This document shows, one piece after another, positions 8,429-16,971 of a stretch of 37,775 nt of DNA. Source of the stretch: an uncultured Bacteroidota bacterium (GTDB taxonomy: Bacteria; Bacteroidota; Bacteroidia; Bacteroidales; 4484-276); assembly GCA_903944895.1 (NCBI GenBank), contig CAJATL010000265.1, positions 1 through 37,775 of the forward strand, given 5' to 3'. The first letter of the stretch is position 1. Each line of letters opens with the position of its first letter. The notes beneath the pieces are model-generated. The model had not been told where the DNA came from, did no database searches, and was given only the letters and a program-made list of their open reading frames with translations. Both the position numbers and the translations under genes were made by a program.

Positions 8429-9025
8429 ATGGAAAAAAAAGCAAAAACCAATTACCCTCTTCACGAAATTCTGGAAAGTCGCTGGAGTCCGCGTGCTTTT
8501 AGCGAAGAAAAGATCGAAAAAGAAAAACTTCAGCGGATATTCGAAGCTGTACGATGGTCACCTTCGGCAAGCAATGAGCAACCCTGGTTTTTTATTATCG
8601 GCGAAGCAGGAGATCCAACTTATCGGATGATTTTCGAAACCCTGGTCGAATTCAACCAAATGTGGGCAAAAACAGCTCCTGTTTTAATGCTTGCGCTATG
8701 CAAAAAGACCTCGGCAAAAACCGGAAATACCAATGATTGGGCCAGGTATGATGTTGGCCAATCCGTTGCTCATTTAACATTTCAGGCAAGTTACGAAGGT
8801 TTGTATGTTCATCAGATGGGCGGTTTTGACGCCGGAAAAGCCAGCGAATTATTTCTGATCCCTGATGATTACGAAGCTGTGACAGCAATTGCAGTCGGGT
8901 TTATAGGCGATTATCAGATTCTGGACACCAGACTACAAAAATCAGAACTGGCCGGAAGGGAGCGGAAAAATTCGGTTGAGTTTGTTTTTTCGGATAAATT
9001 TGGCGAAAAATCAGCTTTAATATAA
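8429..9025 (+). CDS. Nitroreductase family protein
   Basis: FMN-dependent NAD(P)H oxidoreductase of the nitroreductase superfamily. Typical segments are SRWSPRAF near residue 17 (FMN phosphate contact), VRWSPSASNEQPW around 41-53, and the C-terminal IAVGFIGDY around 154. The 198-aa length fits the short single-domain class. The physiological substrate cannot be told from sequence. The strong terminator just upstream means it needs read-through or a promoter inside the peroxiredoxin 3' region. No exact -7 element was seen in the 66-base gap. Confidence 0.88.
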   Translation: MEKKAKTNYPLHEILESRWSPRAFSEEKIEKEKLQRIFEAVRWSPSASNEQPWFFIIGEAGDPTYRMIFETLVEFNQMWAKTAPVLMLALCKKTSAKTGNTNDWARYDVGQSVAHLTFQASYEGLYVHQMGGFDAGKASELFLIPDDYEAVTAIAVGFIGDYQILDTRLQKSELAGRERKNSVEFVFSDKFGEKSALI

Positions 9026-9075
9026 AAGTGAAAAGTGATGTTTCAAAACAAAAATCTTCCTGACAAACTGATCCT

Positions 9076-10128
9076 ATGAATTGTTCAAAATTTAAAATAG
9101 CCATGAAATCTGATTTTCATCAGGGATTGCGGGGTGTTTTTGCAATGGTTGCTGGCATTGTTTTTTTGCTCATGGCTTCATGTGGAGAAAGTACAGCACC
9201 CTCATCCAAATTAAAGGAAAGTAAAACTCCGGTCAGCGAAGTGAAGATTCCTGAATTTAACGCCGATTCGGCCTATGGTTTTGTAAAAAAGCAATTAGAC
9301 TTTGGTCCGCGTGTTCCGATGACAGCAAATCACGACGAATGTGCGCTCTGGCTCGAAAACACGCTCAAACGGTTCACTTCAACGGTAATCGTTCAGGATT
9401 TTAAAGCAAGGATTTATGATGGCCGGATTCTGGATGGAAAAAACATCATTGCTTCATTTAATCCTCAATCCAAAAACCGTGTTTTTCTATCAGCTCACTG
9501 GGATTCGAGGCCATTCGCCGATCACGATCCTGACCCTGCAAACAAAAACAAACCCATTGCCGGAGCCAACGACGGTGCCAGCGGAACAGGTGTTTTGCTG
9601 GAAATTGCGAGGCAAATGAGTCGGCAAAGTCCAAATATTGGTGTTGATATTATTTTATTTGATCTGGAAGATTTTGGCCCTCCCGAAGATAAACAAACCA
9701 ATCAGGGCGCCGATACCTGGGGCTTAGGCTCACAATACTGGTCAAAAAATCCGCATGTTTTTGGATATGCTGCACGTTATGGCATTTTGCTGGATATGGT
9801 CGGTGCGTCGGATGCCAAATTTCCGATGGAGGCTTTCTCGATGCATTATGCGCCTGATGTTGTGAAAAAAGTCTGGGACGTCGCAAAGAGCCTGGGCTAC
9901 AACGATTATTTCGTTTATGAAAATGGCGGATACATCACCGACGACCATTATTTTATCAACCTTTTGGCTCAGATTCCAACCATCGATATAATTCATCTCA
10001 ACGCAAATTCGGTGAACGGGACCTTTTACGATCACTGGCATACTACCCGGGATGACTTATCCCAGATCGATCCTGCCACACTCAAAGTTGTCGGGCAAAC
10101 TGTGATGACGGTTATTTTCCGGGAGTAA
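9076..10128 (+). CDS. Lipoprotein glutaminyl-peptide cyclotransferase (M28-type, QC)
   Basis: Zinc enzyme that turns N-terminal Gln into pyroglutamate on exported proteins. A signal peptide ends at a lipobox, LMAS-C36, so it is probably a lipoprotein on the periplasmic side. The M28-fold zinc ligands are D166 in AGANDGASG, E198 in DLEDFG and H322 in HWHTTRDD, corresponding to D159, E202 and H330 of human QC. The HWDSRPFAD strand resembles QCs of Porphyromonas and relatives. A plain M28 aminopeptidase is the main alternative, but only three zinc ligands are seen, which fits QC. An alternative ATG at 9103 would give a shorter n-region. Confidence 0.85.
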   Translation: MNCSKFKIAMKSDFHQGLRGVFAMVAGIVFLLMASCGESTAPSSKLKESKTPVSEVKIPEFNADSAYGFVKKQLDFGPRVPMTANHDECALWLENTLKRFTSTVIVQDFKARIYDGRILDGKNIIASFNPQSKNRVFLSAHWDSRPFADHDPDPANKNKPIAGANDGASGTGVLLEIARQMSRQSPNIGVDIILFDLEDFGPPEDKQTNQGADTWGLGSQYWSKNPHVFGYAARYGILLDMVGASDAKFPMEAFSMHYAPDVVKKVWDVAKSLGYNDYFVYENGGYITDDHYFINLLAQIPTIDIIHLNANSVNGTFYDHWHTTRDDLSQIDPATLKVVGQTVMTVIFRE

Positions 10129-10466
10129 AACCAGTACAGTTCTTATTTGGTGATGAACAAATCCGGTTCAATCACATTTTGATAAGGAAACATCAGGAAA
10201 CCGACAATCATCGGTACTACTTTTTATTAGAAAACTAAATTTCAACCCTTTAAAGGATTATTGGTTTTTAGAGTTTAACTAATCCACAATGACATCAAAT
10301 TGATCTTTCTACGTTCAAACATTGTGAATCCCGGGTGGTATGAGCTATTTTTAAAACCCAGTTTAAGACGCCCATTTCGGAATTTCCAAACTGAAATTTC
10401 ATGCCTGGAATTTTCTAACAATTAGTTACAAAGTCAGAATTTCCGGATTCTGATGCAAAATAAATA

Positions 10467-10474
10467 TAATTTTG
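10467..10474 (+). promoter_or_regulatory. Bacteroidota-type -7 element for pruA
   Basis: TAATTTTG matches TAnnTTTG exactly, 53 bases before the pruA ATG. A TTTC at 10440-10443 is a poor -33 candidate. Transcription would start around 10480. Confidence 0.5.
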
Positions 10475-10478
10475 GCAG

Positions 10479-10502
10479 CGATATGCATATTAAAACATAT
10501 CG
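10479..10502 (+). promoter_or_regulatory. Inverted repeat at the predicted pruA transcription start
   Basis: CGATATG and CATATCG form a perfect 7-bp inverted repeat separated by ten bases. A 10-bp palindrome, ATATGCATAT (10481-10490), overlaps the left arm, so CATAT/ATATG recurs three times. Its place on the start site suggests an operator or a 5'-terminal hairpin. Confidence 0.4.
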
Positions 10503-10527
10503 ATAACAAACAAATTAAAATTCAAGA

Positions 10528-12156
10528 ATGCAAAAAAATTTGTACTACGCTCCACCGGCAAAAAACGAGCCGGTGCTGACCTACACAAAGGGCTCAGCCG
10601 AGCGTGAAAAAATAATCAATGCCATCGAATACGCCAGATCGCATGAATTGGATATACCGATGATCATTAATGGCCATGAAGTCAGGTCGGGCAATAAAAT
10701 CGAAATTCACCCGCCACACGATCACAAACATTTACTGGGATATTATCATCGTGGAAATGAAGGCCATGTAAAAGATGCTATTGATGCAGCCTTGAGCGCG
10801 CGCGAGCTTTGGTCGGAATTGTCATGGAAACAACGTGCCTCAATTTTTTTACGTGCAGCAAGCCTTATTGCCGGGCCTTATCGTGCTAAAATAAATGCCG
10901 CTACAATGTTAGGTCAATCGAAATCGGTGCATCAGGCCGAAATTGATGCTGCTTGTGAGCTGGTTGACTTTTTAAGGTTCAACGTGCAATACATGACCGA
11001 AATTTATAACGAACAGCCCGATTCTGACGAACTTCGATGGAACAGGATGGAGCAACGTGCCCTTGAGGGTTTTGTCTTCGCACTTACACCTTTCAATTTC
11101 ACGGCCATTGCCGGCAATCTTCCTTCAGCCCCGGCAATGATGGGGAACACCGTCGTCTGGAAACCTTCGAACGCCCAGGTTTATTCAGCACGGATTATCA
11201 TGGAAATATTTATGGAAGCCGGTTTGCCTGATGGTGTGATTAACCTGGTGTATGTGTCGGGGCCTGCTGCCGGAAAAATAATTTTTTCGCACCCTGATTT
11301 TGCAGGAATCCATTTTACCGGATCAACTTCAGTATTTCAAAATATCTGGAAAGAAATTGGCAACAACATTCCAAAATACAAATCGTATCCACGCATTGTA
11401 GGCGAAACCGGAGGTAAGAATTTTGTGCTGGTCCACGAATCGGCCAATGCCACGCAGGTTGCAACAGCTTTAACCCGCGGGGCTTTCGAGTATCAGGGGC
11501 AGAAATGTTCGGCAGTGTCGCGTGCCTATATTCCAGATAATTTATGGGAAGAAGTACTCGCCGAAATTTACTGCGACATGGAAACCATGAAAATGGGTCC
11601 TGTAGAGGATTTCTCCAATTTCGTAAACGCAGTAATTGATGAAGCTTCTTTTGATAAACTTTCAGGATTTATCGACCGTGCAAAAAATGACCCTGACGTT
11701 AAAATCATTCAAGGAGGAAATTATGATAAATCGGAAGGCTATTTCATCGAACCAACAATCATTTTAACCAGCGACCCGCATTATGTAACCATGGAGGAAG
11801 AGTTGTTTGGCCCGATTTTGACGATATTTATTTACGACCACACCAAATGGACCGAAACCATCGAACTTGTTGATCACACCTCAATTTATGCGCTTACAGG
11901 TTCCATCTTCTCGAAAAACCGCTATATTATCGAAGATGCCATGAAAAAGCTAAAACATGCTGCCGGAAATTTTTACATTAACGATAAACCCACCGGAGCT
12001 GTGGTAAATCAACAACCTTTCGGCGGGGCACGAGGTTCCGGAACAAACGATAAAGCCGGATCAAAGCTTAATTTATTACGCTGGGTTAGCCCGCGTACCA
12101 TCAAGGAGTGCTTCCTCCCTCCCGAAAGTTACAAATATCCCTACCTTGAACTGTAA
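10528..12156 (+). CDS. pruA: L-glutamate gamma-semialdehyde dehydrogenase (1-pyrroline-5-carboxylate dehydrogenase)
   Basis: NAD-dependent aldehyde dehydrogenase that oxidises glutamate semialdehyde (in equilibrium with pyrroline-5-carboxylate) to glutamate, the last step of proline and arginine/ornithine breakdown. The stand-alone 542-aa form resembles mitochondrial ALDH4A1 rather than bifunctional PutA. The N-terminal NEPVLTYTKGSAER, the general-base E293 in GETGGKN and the nucleophile C327 in GQKCSAVSR all fit that group. The C-terminal PFGGARGSGTNDKAG is also typical. No proline dehydrogenase is nearby. A second aldehyde dehydrogenase for the one-carbon-longer substrate follows 92 bases later. 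Confidence 0.93.
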   Translation: MQKNLYYAPPAKNEPVLTYTKGSAEREKIINAIEYARSHELDIPMIINGHEVRSGNKIEIHPPHDHKHLLGYYHRGNEGHVKDAIDAALSARELWSELSWKQRASIFLRAASLIAGPYRAKINAATMLGQSKSVHQAEIDAACELVDFLRFNVQYMTEIYNEQPDSDELRWNRMEQRALEGFVFALTPFNFTAIAGNLPSAPAMMGNTVVWKPSNAQVYSARIIMEIFMEAGLPDGVINLVYVSGPAAGKIIFSHPDFAGIHFTGSTSVFQNIWKEIGNNIPKYKSYPRIVGETGGKNFVLVHESANATQVATALTRGAFEYQGQKCSAVSRAYIPDNLWEEVLAEIYCDMETMKMGPVEDFSNFVNAVIDEASFDKLSGFIDRAKNDPDVKIIQGGNYDKSEGYFIEPTIILTSDPHYVTMEEELFGPILTIFIYDHTKWTETIELVDHTSIYALTGSIFSKNRYIIEDAMKKLKHAAGNFYINDKPTGAVVNQQPFGGARGSGTNDKAGSKLNLLRWVSPRTIKECFLPPESYKYPYLEL

Positions 12157-12248
12157 CGCAAATTTCACTCATCTTTTATCTAAATAAATATCAAAAAAAG
12201 AAATCACCCTTGCGGTGAAGTGTATTAATTTTTAAAGTTTAATGTATT

Positions 12249-13805
12249 ATGACAATGACTAAGTTTAATATCAAGGAGTTACTTGAAAGATTGGGCATCG
12301 AAAAGATAAATTCGGGCGTAACCACAGGCACACAATGGTTTGACGTTCAAGGTGCCATAACCACCTCTGTATCACCCATTGATGGAAAAGAAATTGCAAA
12401 AATAAAAAATGCAACCCTCGATGATTACGAAGCTGTGATAGCGAAAGCACAGGAAGCATTTAAAATATGGCGTGAAGTGCCCGCTCCCGGGCGTGGCGAA
12501 GTAGTTCGCCAGATAGGATTGGCTCTTCGTGATGCCAAAGAAGATATTGGTAAGTTGGTGACCCTCGAAATGGGTAAAATTTACCAGGAAGGCTTGGGTG
12601 AGGTTCAGGAAATGATTGACATCTGTGATTTTGCAGTGGGACAATCGCGTTTGTTAAATGGCTTTACCATGCACTCCGAACGCCGCAATCATCGTACCTA
12701 CGACCAGTATCACCCCATCGGACTGGTTGGACTTATTACTTCGTTTAACTTCCCTGTTGCTGTTTGGGCATGGAACTCAATGCTGGCATCTATTGCAGGC
12801 GATGTAGTTATCTGGAAACCAAGTTCAAAAACCCCACTTTCGGCCATTGCCACCATGAATGTTATCCGTAAAGTTTTGGAAAAAAATAATGTCCCCGAAG
12901 GCGTTTTTAATTTGATTACCGCCCAGTCATCAGTTTTGGGCAATAACTTTCTGGCTGATAAACGTATTTCACTTTTCTCGGTAACCGGCTCAACGGCCGT
13001 GGGTAAAAAAGTCGGTGAAATCGTAGGGAAACGCCTTGGAAAAACCATTCTCGAATTAGGTGGAAATAATGCAGTTATCGTTGCCGATTCAGCCGATCTT
13101 GACATGGCAATTCCTTCCATTGTTTTTGGTGCCGTCGGAACAGCCGGACAGCGTTGTACCTCGACGCGCCGCATTATTGTGCATGAAAAAATTTACGACA
13201 GAGTAAAAGACAGCCTCATTGATGCCTACAAACAAGTGGTTTGCAAAATTGGAAATCCGTTGGACAGCAACACCCTTGTTGGGCCACTTATTGATATTCA
13301 TTCGGTAAATGCTTTTAAAAATGCATTTGACGAGGTCCAAAAAGAAGGTGGAAAAATTTTGTTTGGAGGTCAGGTTTTGGAAGGTGCTGAATATTCGTCG
13401 GGAAACTATGTGGTCCCTGCCATTGCAGAAGCAGAAAATCATTTCAGAATAGTTCAGGAAGAAACCTTCGCCCCTATCGTTTATCTGATAAAATATAAGA
13501 CTTTTGATGAGGCCATTGCCTTGAACAACAATGTTCCGCAAGGATTGTCATCGTCATTATTTACCATGAACATGCGTGAAAGTGAAATTTATCTGAGTGA
13601 AGTTGGCTCAGATTGCGGAATTGCGAATGTAAATGCCGGTACTTCGGGTGCAGAAATTGGTGGCGCTTTTGGTGGAGAAAAAGATACAGGTGGTGGCCGC
13701 GAATCCGGCTCTGATTCCTGGAAAGCCTATATGCGACGCCAGACCAACACCATCAATTATGGTACTGAATTGCCTTTGGCTCAGGGTATTGTTTTCGAGT
13801 TTTAA
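12249..13805 (+). CDS. ALDH7-family aldehyde dehydrogenase, probably L-aminoadipate-semialdehyde dehydrogenase
   Basis: Predicted to oxidise alpha-aminoadipate semialdehyde (in equilibrium with piperideine-6-carboxylate) to aminoadipate in lysine catabolism. The general base is E269 in LELGGNNA and the nucleophile is C303 in GQRCTSTRR, close to the human ALDH7A1 positions. The C-terminal segment GGAFGGEKDTGGGRESGSD and the following QTNTINYG are hallmarks of ALDH7. At 518 aa the length is normal. A short hairpin (TCACC/GGTGA, 12204-12218) lies in the gap after pruA but lacks a U-tract. Whether the two genes share a transcript is unclear. Substrate is inferred from family and neighbour. Confidence 0.88.
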   Translation: MTMTKFNIKELLERLGIEKINSGVTTGTQWFDVQGAITTSVSPIDGKEIAKIKNATLDDYEAVIAKAQEAFKIWREVPAPGRGEVVRQIGLALRDAKEDIGKLVTLEMGKIYQEGLGEVQEMIDICDFAVGQSRLLNGFTMHSERRNHRTYDQYHPIGLVGLITSFNFPVAVWAWNSMLASIAGDVVIWKPSSKTPLSAIATMNVIRKVLEKNNVPEGVFNLITAQSSVLGNNFLADKRISLFSVTGSTAVGKKVGEIVGKRLGKTILELGGNNAVIVADSADLDMAIPSIVFGAVGTAGQRCTSTRRIIVHEKIYDRVKDSLIDAYKQVVCKIGNPLDSNTLVGPLIDIHSVNAFKNAFDEVQKEGGKILFGGQVLEGAEYSSGNYVVPAIAEAENHFRIVQEETFAPIVYLIKYKTFDEAIALNNNVPQGLSSSLFTMNMRESEIYLSEVGSDCGIANVNAGTSGAEIGGAFGGEKDTGGGRESGSDSWKAYMRRQTNTINYGTELPLAQGIVFEF

Positions 13806-13846
13806 GGATGAAGTGTTTTTTTCAACCACTCTTACCCGATAAATTT

Positions 13847-13883
13847 AATATTGCGTCCGCCGGTTGTCGGACGCAATATTTTT
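13847..13883. terminator. Terminator between convergent genes
   Basis: AATATTGCGTCCG (13847-13859) pairs perfectly with CGGACGCAATATT (13868-13880) around an eight-base loop, followed by TTT. It lies 42 bases past the ALDH7 stop and before the end of the oppositely oriented lipoprotein gene. AT-rich flanks on both sides would let it serve both strands. Confidence 0.85.
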
Positions 13884-13961
13884 AACCAATCAGCTTATTC
13901 ATTATTTTTTTTGTCGGTCAGCAGTGATTTTGACGAATAAGGGCCGTAAAAACCCACCTTT

Positions 13962-15413
13962 TTAAATTGCGCCCTGAACAAGGATTTTAAAATCATTCCG
14001 GTTGTGCAACGGCACAAAAGCAGTATCCTGAATCATTCGGGGCAAATCTCTGAATCCTAAAATCATCGCCTGCTTTAAATATTCGATAGCGAAATCCGGT
14101 TTTTTAAGCTGCATTTGCAAAACAGCCCCGAGATAAGCATGTTCGGGATTATACGGTTCAAGGGTGGCGTAAATTCCGAGGAATTGTCCGGCAACATCTG
14201 TCTGCCCGGTTCGAAGTGCATTATTCGACGAAAGGTAAGCCACCAGGCCCAGCCATGCAATCAGCCGTTGGTTCATGTTTTGCCGCTCGAGGTCGGGGAG
14301 TTGTTTATTAAGTTCTTTTACGGTTTCAGTCCACCAGGCAGCGTCCATGGTGGTGAATGAACTCAGCAATTTATTCTGTTCGCCCATCTCCTCCTGCATG
14401 ATTTTAACCTTATTCTCAAACTGGGTTTTATAGCGCGTATCGGCGGACAAGGTTTTAAAACGGTTTTCAAAATCGGTAGTGTTTGTCAAACCCGTCAGAA
14501 AATGAACAGCCCGCCCGGCCGCCTCGGATGCATCAAATATCCTGTTATCATTTTCATAATCCGAAATTAAAGCATTAAAATAACCGACAGTTTCTGAAAT
14601 GATTTTCTCGTTTTTTGGGGTAAGCTGTTTTTTCATGGCATTGATTTCGAGCCATAAAAAAGCTTCTTTCATCTGATCTTCAGCCGGCCACGTATGTTTT
14701 CCGTCAAAAATATAAAGTTCGCTGTTGAAGCCTGTTTTTTCGAGATTTCTGTCGAGGCGGATGAGTTCGGTCATATTAAAATCGCGGTATCCTGCCATGG
14801 CAAAATAATCAAAAGCCATATCAGATTTATCCTCACCTCCCGGAAAACCGGCGCCGCACCCAATTACTCCTGAAATATTATTTCCACCCATGGCCAGTGA
14901 AGTTGCGACCCTCGCTCCTCCTGAAAATCCCATCGTGTAAATCCGTTTTCCGTTAATGGCCTGCATGGTTTGAAACTCATTTTTCATTTGTTTAAAAATG
15001 GAGAGACTTTGGGATAGTTCCTGACCATTTTTTGAGACATTTGAGCCAACCAGCGCGTAACCCAATTTTTCGGCAATTGCTTTATATTTTTCGACAGGAA
15101 ATTCGCCATCGGCACCCGGATCGAAAATGAAAATTACGGGAACCGGATTTTCCTTTTTCGTGTTTTTTGGAAGATAAACTGCGATTGATTTTTTTGTTGG
15201 GATTTCTAAACCACCAGCGTTTGTCTGCGGGGTTTGAGCATTTTCCGGAATTCCGGCGGCTTCCTGGCCGGCTGGTTTCTGGCTTTCAGGTTGGTTTATT
15301 TGCTGCTGTTCATTTTTGGTGGTTTTTTCGGCTTGTCGGTCGTTTGGACCAACACATCCAAAAAAAGAAAAGATAAAAAACAAAAAAGCAAAAAAGAATG
15401 ATGCGTATTTCAT
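13962..15413 (-). CDS. Lipoprotein with alpha/beta-hydrolase domain and helical C-terminal repeats
   Basis: A 483-aa predicted lipoprotein: the signal sequence ends FSFFG-C20, a relaxed lipobox. Residues 25-68 are a low-complexity, Gln/Pro/Glu-rich linker. An alpha/beta-hydrolase domain follows: the FIFDPGADG strand (95-103), nucleophile S164 in GFSGGARVA, and a catalytic His candidate H240 in FDGKHTWP. The part beyond residue 260 is helical; around 395-460 it looks like TPR repeats. It may be an esterase or peptidase anchored in the envelope; the substrate is unknown. It starts 11 bases after the stop of the PIN-PhoH gene, so they probably form one transcript. Confidence 0.78.
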   Translation of the reverse strand: MKYASFFFAFLFFIFSFFGCVGPNDRQAEKTTKNEQQQINQPESQKPAGQEAAGIPENAQTPQTNAGGLEIPTKKSIAVYLPKNTKKENPVPVIFIFDPGADGEFPVEKYKAIAEKLGYALVGSNVSKNGQELSQSLSIFKQMKNEFQTMQAINGKRIYTMGFSGGARVATSLAMGGNNISGVIGCGAGFPGGEDKSDMAFDYFAMAGYRDFNMTELIRLDRNLEKTGFNSELYIFDGKHTWPAEDQMKEAFLWLEINAMKKQLTPKNEKIISETVGYFNALISDYENDNRIFDASEAAGRAVHFLTGLTNTTDFENRFKTLSADTRYKTQFENKVKIMQEEMGEQNKLLSSFTTMDAAWWTETVKELNKQLPDLERQNMNQRLIAWLGLVAYLSSNNALRTGQTDVAGQFLGIYATLEPYNPEHAYLGAVLQMQLKKPDFAIEYLKQAMILGFRDLPRMIQDTAFVPLHNRNDFKILVQGAI

Positions 15414-15424
15414 AGGTTAAAAAT

Positions 15425-16813
15425 TTACAAAAGTTGGTTTGCTAAATTAGCCAAATCGGAGCGTTCGCCCTTTTCGAGCCGCACATGGGCGTACAATTCG
15501 TGGTGTTTGATGCGATCGATGAGGTACGAAAGGCCGTTACTCTGGGCGTCGAGGTAAGGTGTGTCGATCTGGTAAATGTCGCCGGTAAAAATAATTTTGG
15601 TTCCTTCTCCGGCGCGGGTAATAATGGTTTTAACCTCGTGTGGAGTGAGATTTTGCGCTTCATCAACAATAAAAAACACGTTCGAGATGCTTCTTCCACG
15701 GATGTAGGCAAGCGGCTGAATGACCAGTTTTTCGCTTTCGAGCGCAGCGGTGATATTTTGAAATTCTTTGTCGTGTTCGCCAAACTGGTTTTGGATAAAT
15801 TTAAGATTATCGTACAAAGGCTGCATGTACGGATCAATTTTAGATTTGGCGTCACCCGGCAAAAAGCCGATGTCTTTGTTGCTGAGCGGCACAATGGGCC
15901 GGGCCATAAAAATCTGTTTGTAATTCCTGCGCTGATCCCACGCTCCGGCCAATGCCAGCAGGGTTTTTCCGGTTCCAGCAATTCCCTGCAAAGTCACAAG
16001 GCGGATATTTGGATTTGTTACGGCGTGAAGTGCGAAAACCTGTTCGGCATTACGCGGTGTAATTTTTGAAACCGGGTGTTTGTCGAGCCGCTCGATGAGT
16101 TGGTTTCGTGGATTATAAAATCCCAGCGCTGACGACCCGTTGTTTTGAAAAATATAATAATGGTTTGGGATGGGATGCTCAATTCCTACATCCTTCAGTT
16201 CACACAATCCTTCAACATAAAGCCTGTCGATGCCTGATTTACTCACGTTTTCGAGACGGGTGATCCCGGAATATAGTGAATCAACATTCTGAATTTTCCC
16301 GGTCAGGAAATCTTCGGCGGGAAGATTCAGCGCTTTTGCCTTGATGCGCAGGTTCACGTCCTTGGTCACCATCACAACTTTCCGATCCGGAAATTCCTCT
16401 TTTAGCGCCAGCGCGGCATTCAAAATCCGGTGATCAGCCTTGTGTTCGCCAAAAACTTTTTCGGCATCGAGGCTGCTTTTTTCGTTAATGACAACTTTAA
16501 AACTGCCCTTGCTTCCGTTTCCGAGCGGAATCCAGCTTTGCAGCGAAGCATGGTCCGAAAGTCTGTCCATGATCCGGATAAATTCGCGGGCTTCAAAGTT
16601 GATGGTATCGTTGCCTTTTTTAAAGTTGTCGAGTTCCTCGAGCACGGTGATCGGGATGGCCACATCGTTATCATCAAAATTATTGATCGAACTGTGGTTA
16701 TAAAGAATTACCGAGGTGTCGAGCACGAATATTTTTTTTGGTGCTACGGCCCTTTTTACTGCGGCCTTTGGTTTTTTAACCTCTTCAACTGCCTGTTCCT
16801 TTTTCTTAGCCAT
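15425..16813 (-). CDS. PhoH family protein with N-terminal PIN domain (PhoH2 type)
   Basis: Fusion of a PIN-type ribonuclease with a PhoH ATPase, 462 aa. PhoH2 proteins of this layout have ATP-dependent RNA unwinding and cleavage activity in studied cases. A Lys-rich tail (1-27) precedes the PIN domain, whose acidic residues are visible: D32 in VLDTSVIL, E59/E60, D127 in HKADHRIL and D152. The ATPase shows Walker A GIAGTGKT (277-284) and Walker B FFIVDEAQN. All active-site residues look intact. In mycobacteria a small antitoxin-like gene precedes phoH2; none is seen here. It has its own promoter and is followed by the hydrolase lipoprotein gene. Confidence 0.92.
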   Translation of the reverse strand: MAKKKEQAVEEVKKPKAAVKRAVAPKKIFVLDTSVILYNHSSINNFDDNDVAIPITVLEELDNFKKGNDTINFEAREFIRIMDRLSDHASLQSWIPLGNGSKGSFKVVINEKSSLDAEKVFGEHKADHRILNAALALKEEFPDRKVVMVTKDVNLRIKAKALNLPAEDFLTGKIQNVDSLYSGITRLENVSKSGIDRLYVEGLCELKDVGIEHPIPNHYYIFQNNGSSALGFYNPRNQLIERLDKHPVSKITPRNAEQVFALHAVTNPNIRLVTLQGIAGTGKTLLALAGAWDQRRNYKQIFMARPIVPLSNKDIGFLPGDAKSKIDPYMQPLYDNLKFIQNQFGEHDKEFQNITAALESEKLVIQPLAYIRGRSISNVFFIVDEAQNLTPHEVKTIITRAGEGTKIIFTGDIYQIDTPYLDAQSNGLSYLIDRIKHHELYAHVRLEKGERSDLANLANQLL

Positions 16814-16901
16814 AATTCTTCATTTTAATAATTCATAAAACGACCATTTTTTTTGCTCTTTAAAAAAAATGACCGGATTTTGGATTTATTTTTCCGGAAG
16901 G

Positions 16902-16909
16902 CAAAAATA
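16902..16909 (-). promoter_or_regulatory. Bacteroidota-type -7 element for the phoH operon
   Basis: On the reverse strand TATTTTTG matches TAnnTTTG exactly, 88 bases before the PhoH start. It lies directly after the terminator of the upstream DUF4252 operon, so the two units are separated cleanly. Confidence 0.5.
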
Positions 16910-16911
16910 AC

Positions 16912-16948
16912 ACAAAAAAACCTGGCACACTATAGCGTGCACCAGGTT
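16912..16948 (-). terminator. Intrinsic terminator of the sigma / anti-sigma / DUF4252 operon
   Basis: Read on the reverse strand, AACCTGGTGCAC pairs with GTGTGCCAGGTT (12 bp, two G-U pairs) around GCTATA, followed by a run of T. It starts 23 bases past the DUF4252 stop codon. Confidence 0.9.
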
Positions 16949-16971
16949 GATTTATTTGGAAGAAATGAAAA

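Larger units (their letters stand above)
10129..10527 (+). other. Long intergenic region before pruA
   Basis: About 400 bases without a supported gene. Most of it is AT-rich and featureless to me. One 41-codon open frame (TTG at 10300 to TAG at 10425) has no recognisable product. The last 60 bases hold the pruA promoter and an inverted repeat, listed separately. Confidence 0.6.

Noticed and set aside
10300-10425. 41-codon open frame in the region before pruA
   Set aside because: TTG start, no recognisable product and no context.
12710-13174. Long reverse-strand frame inside the ALDH7 gene
   Set aside because: A shadow of the forward gene; its product resembles no family and the forward protein is fully conserved.
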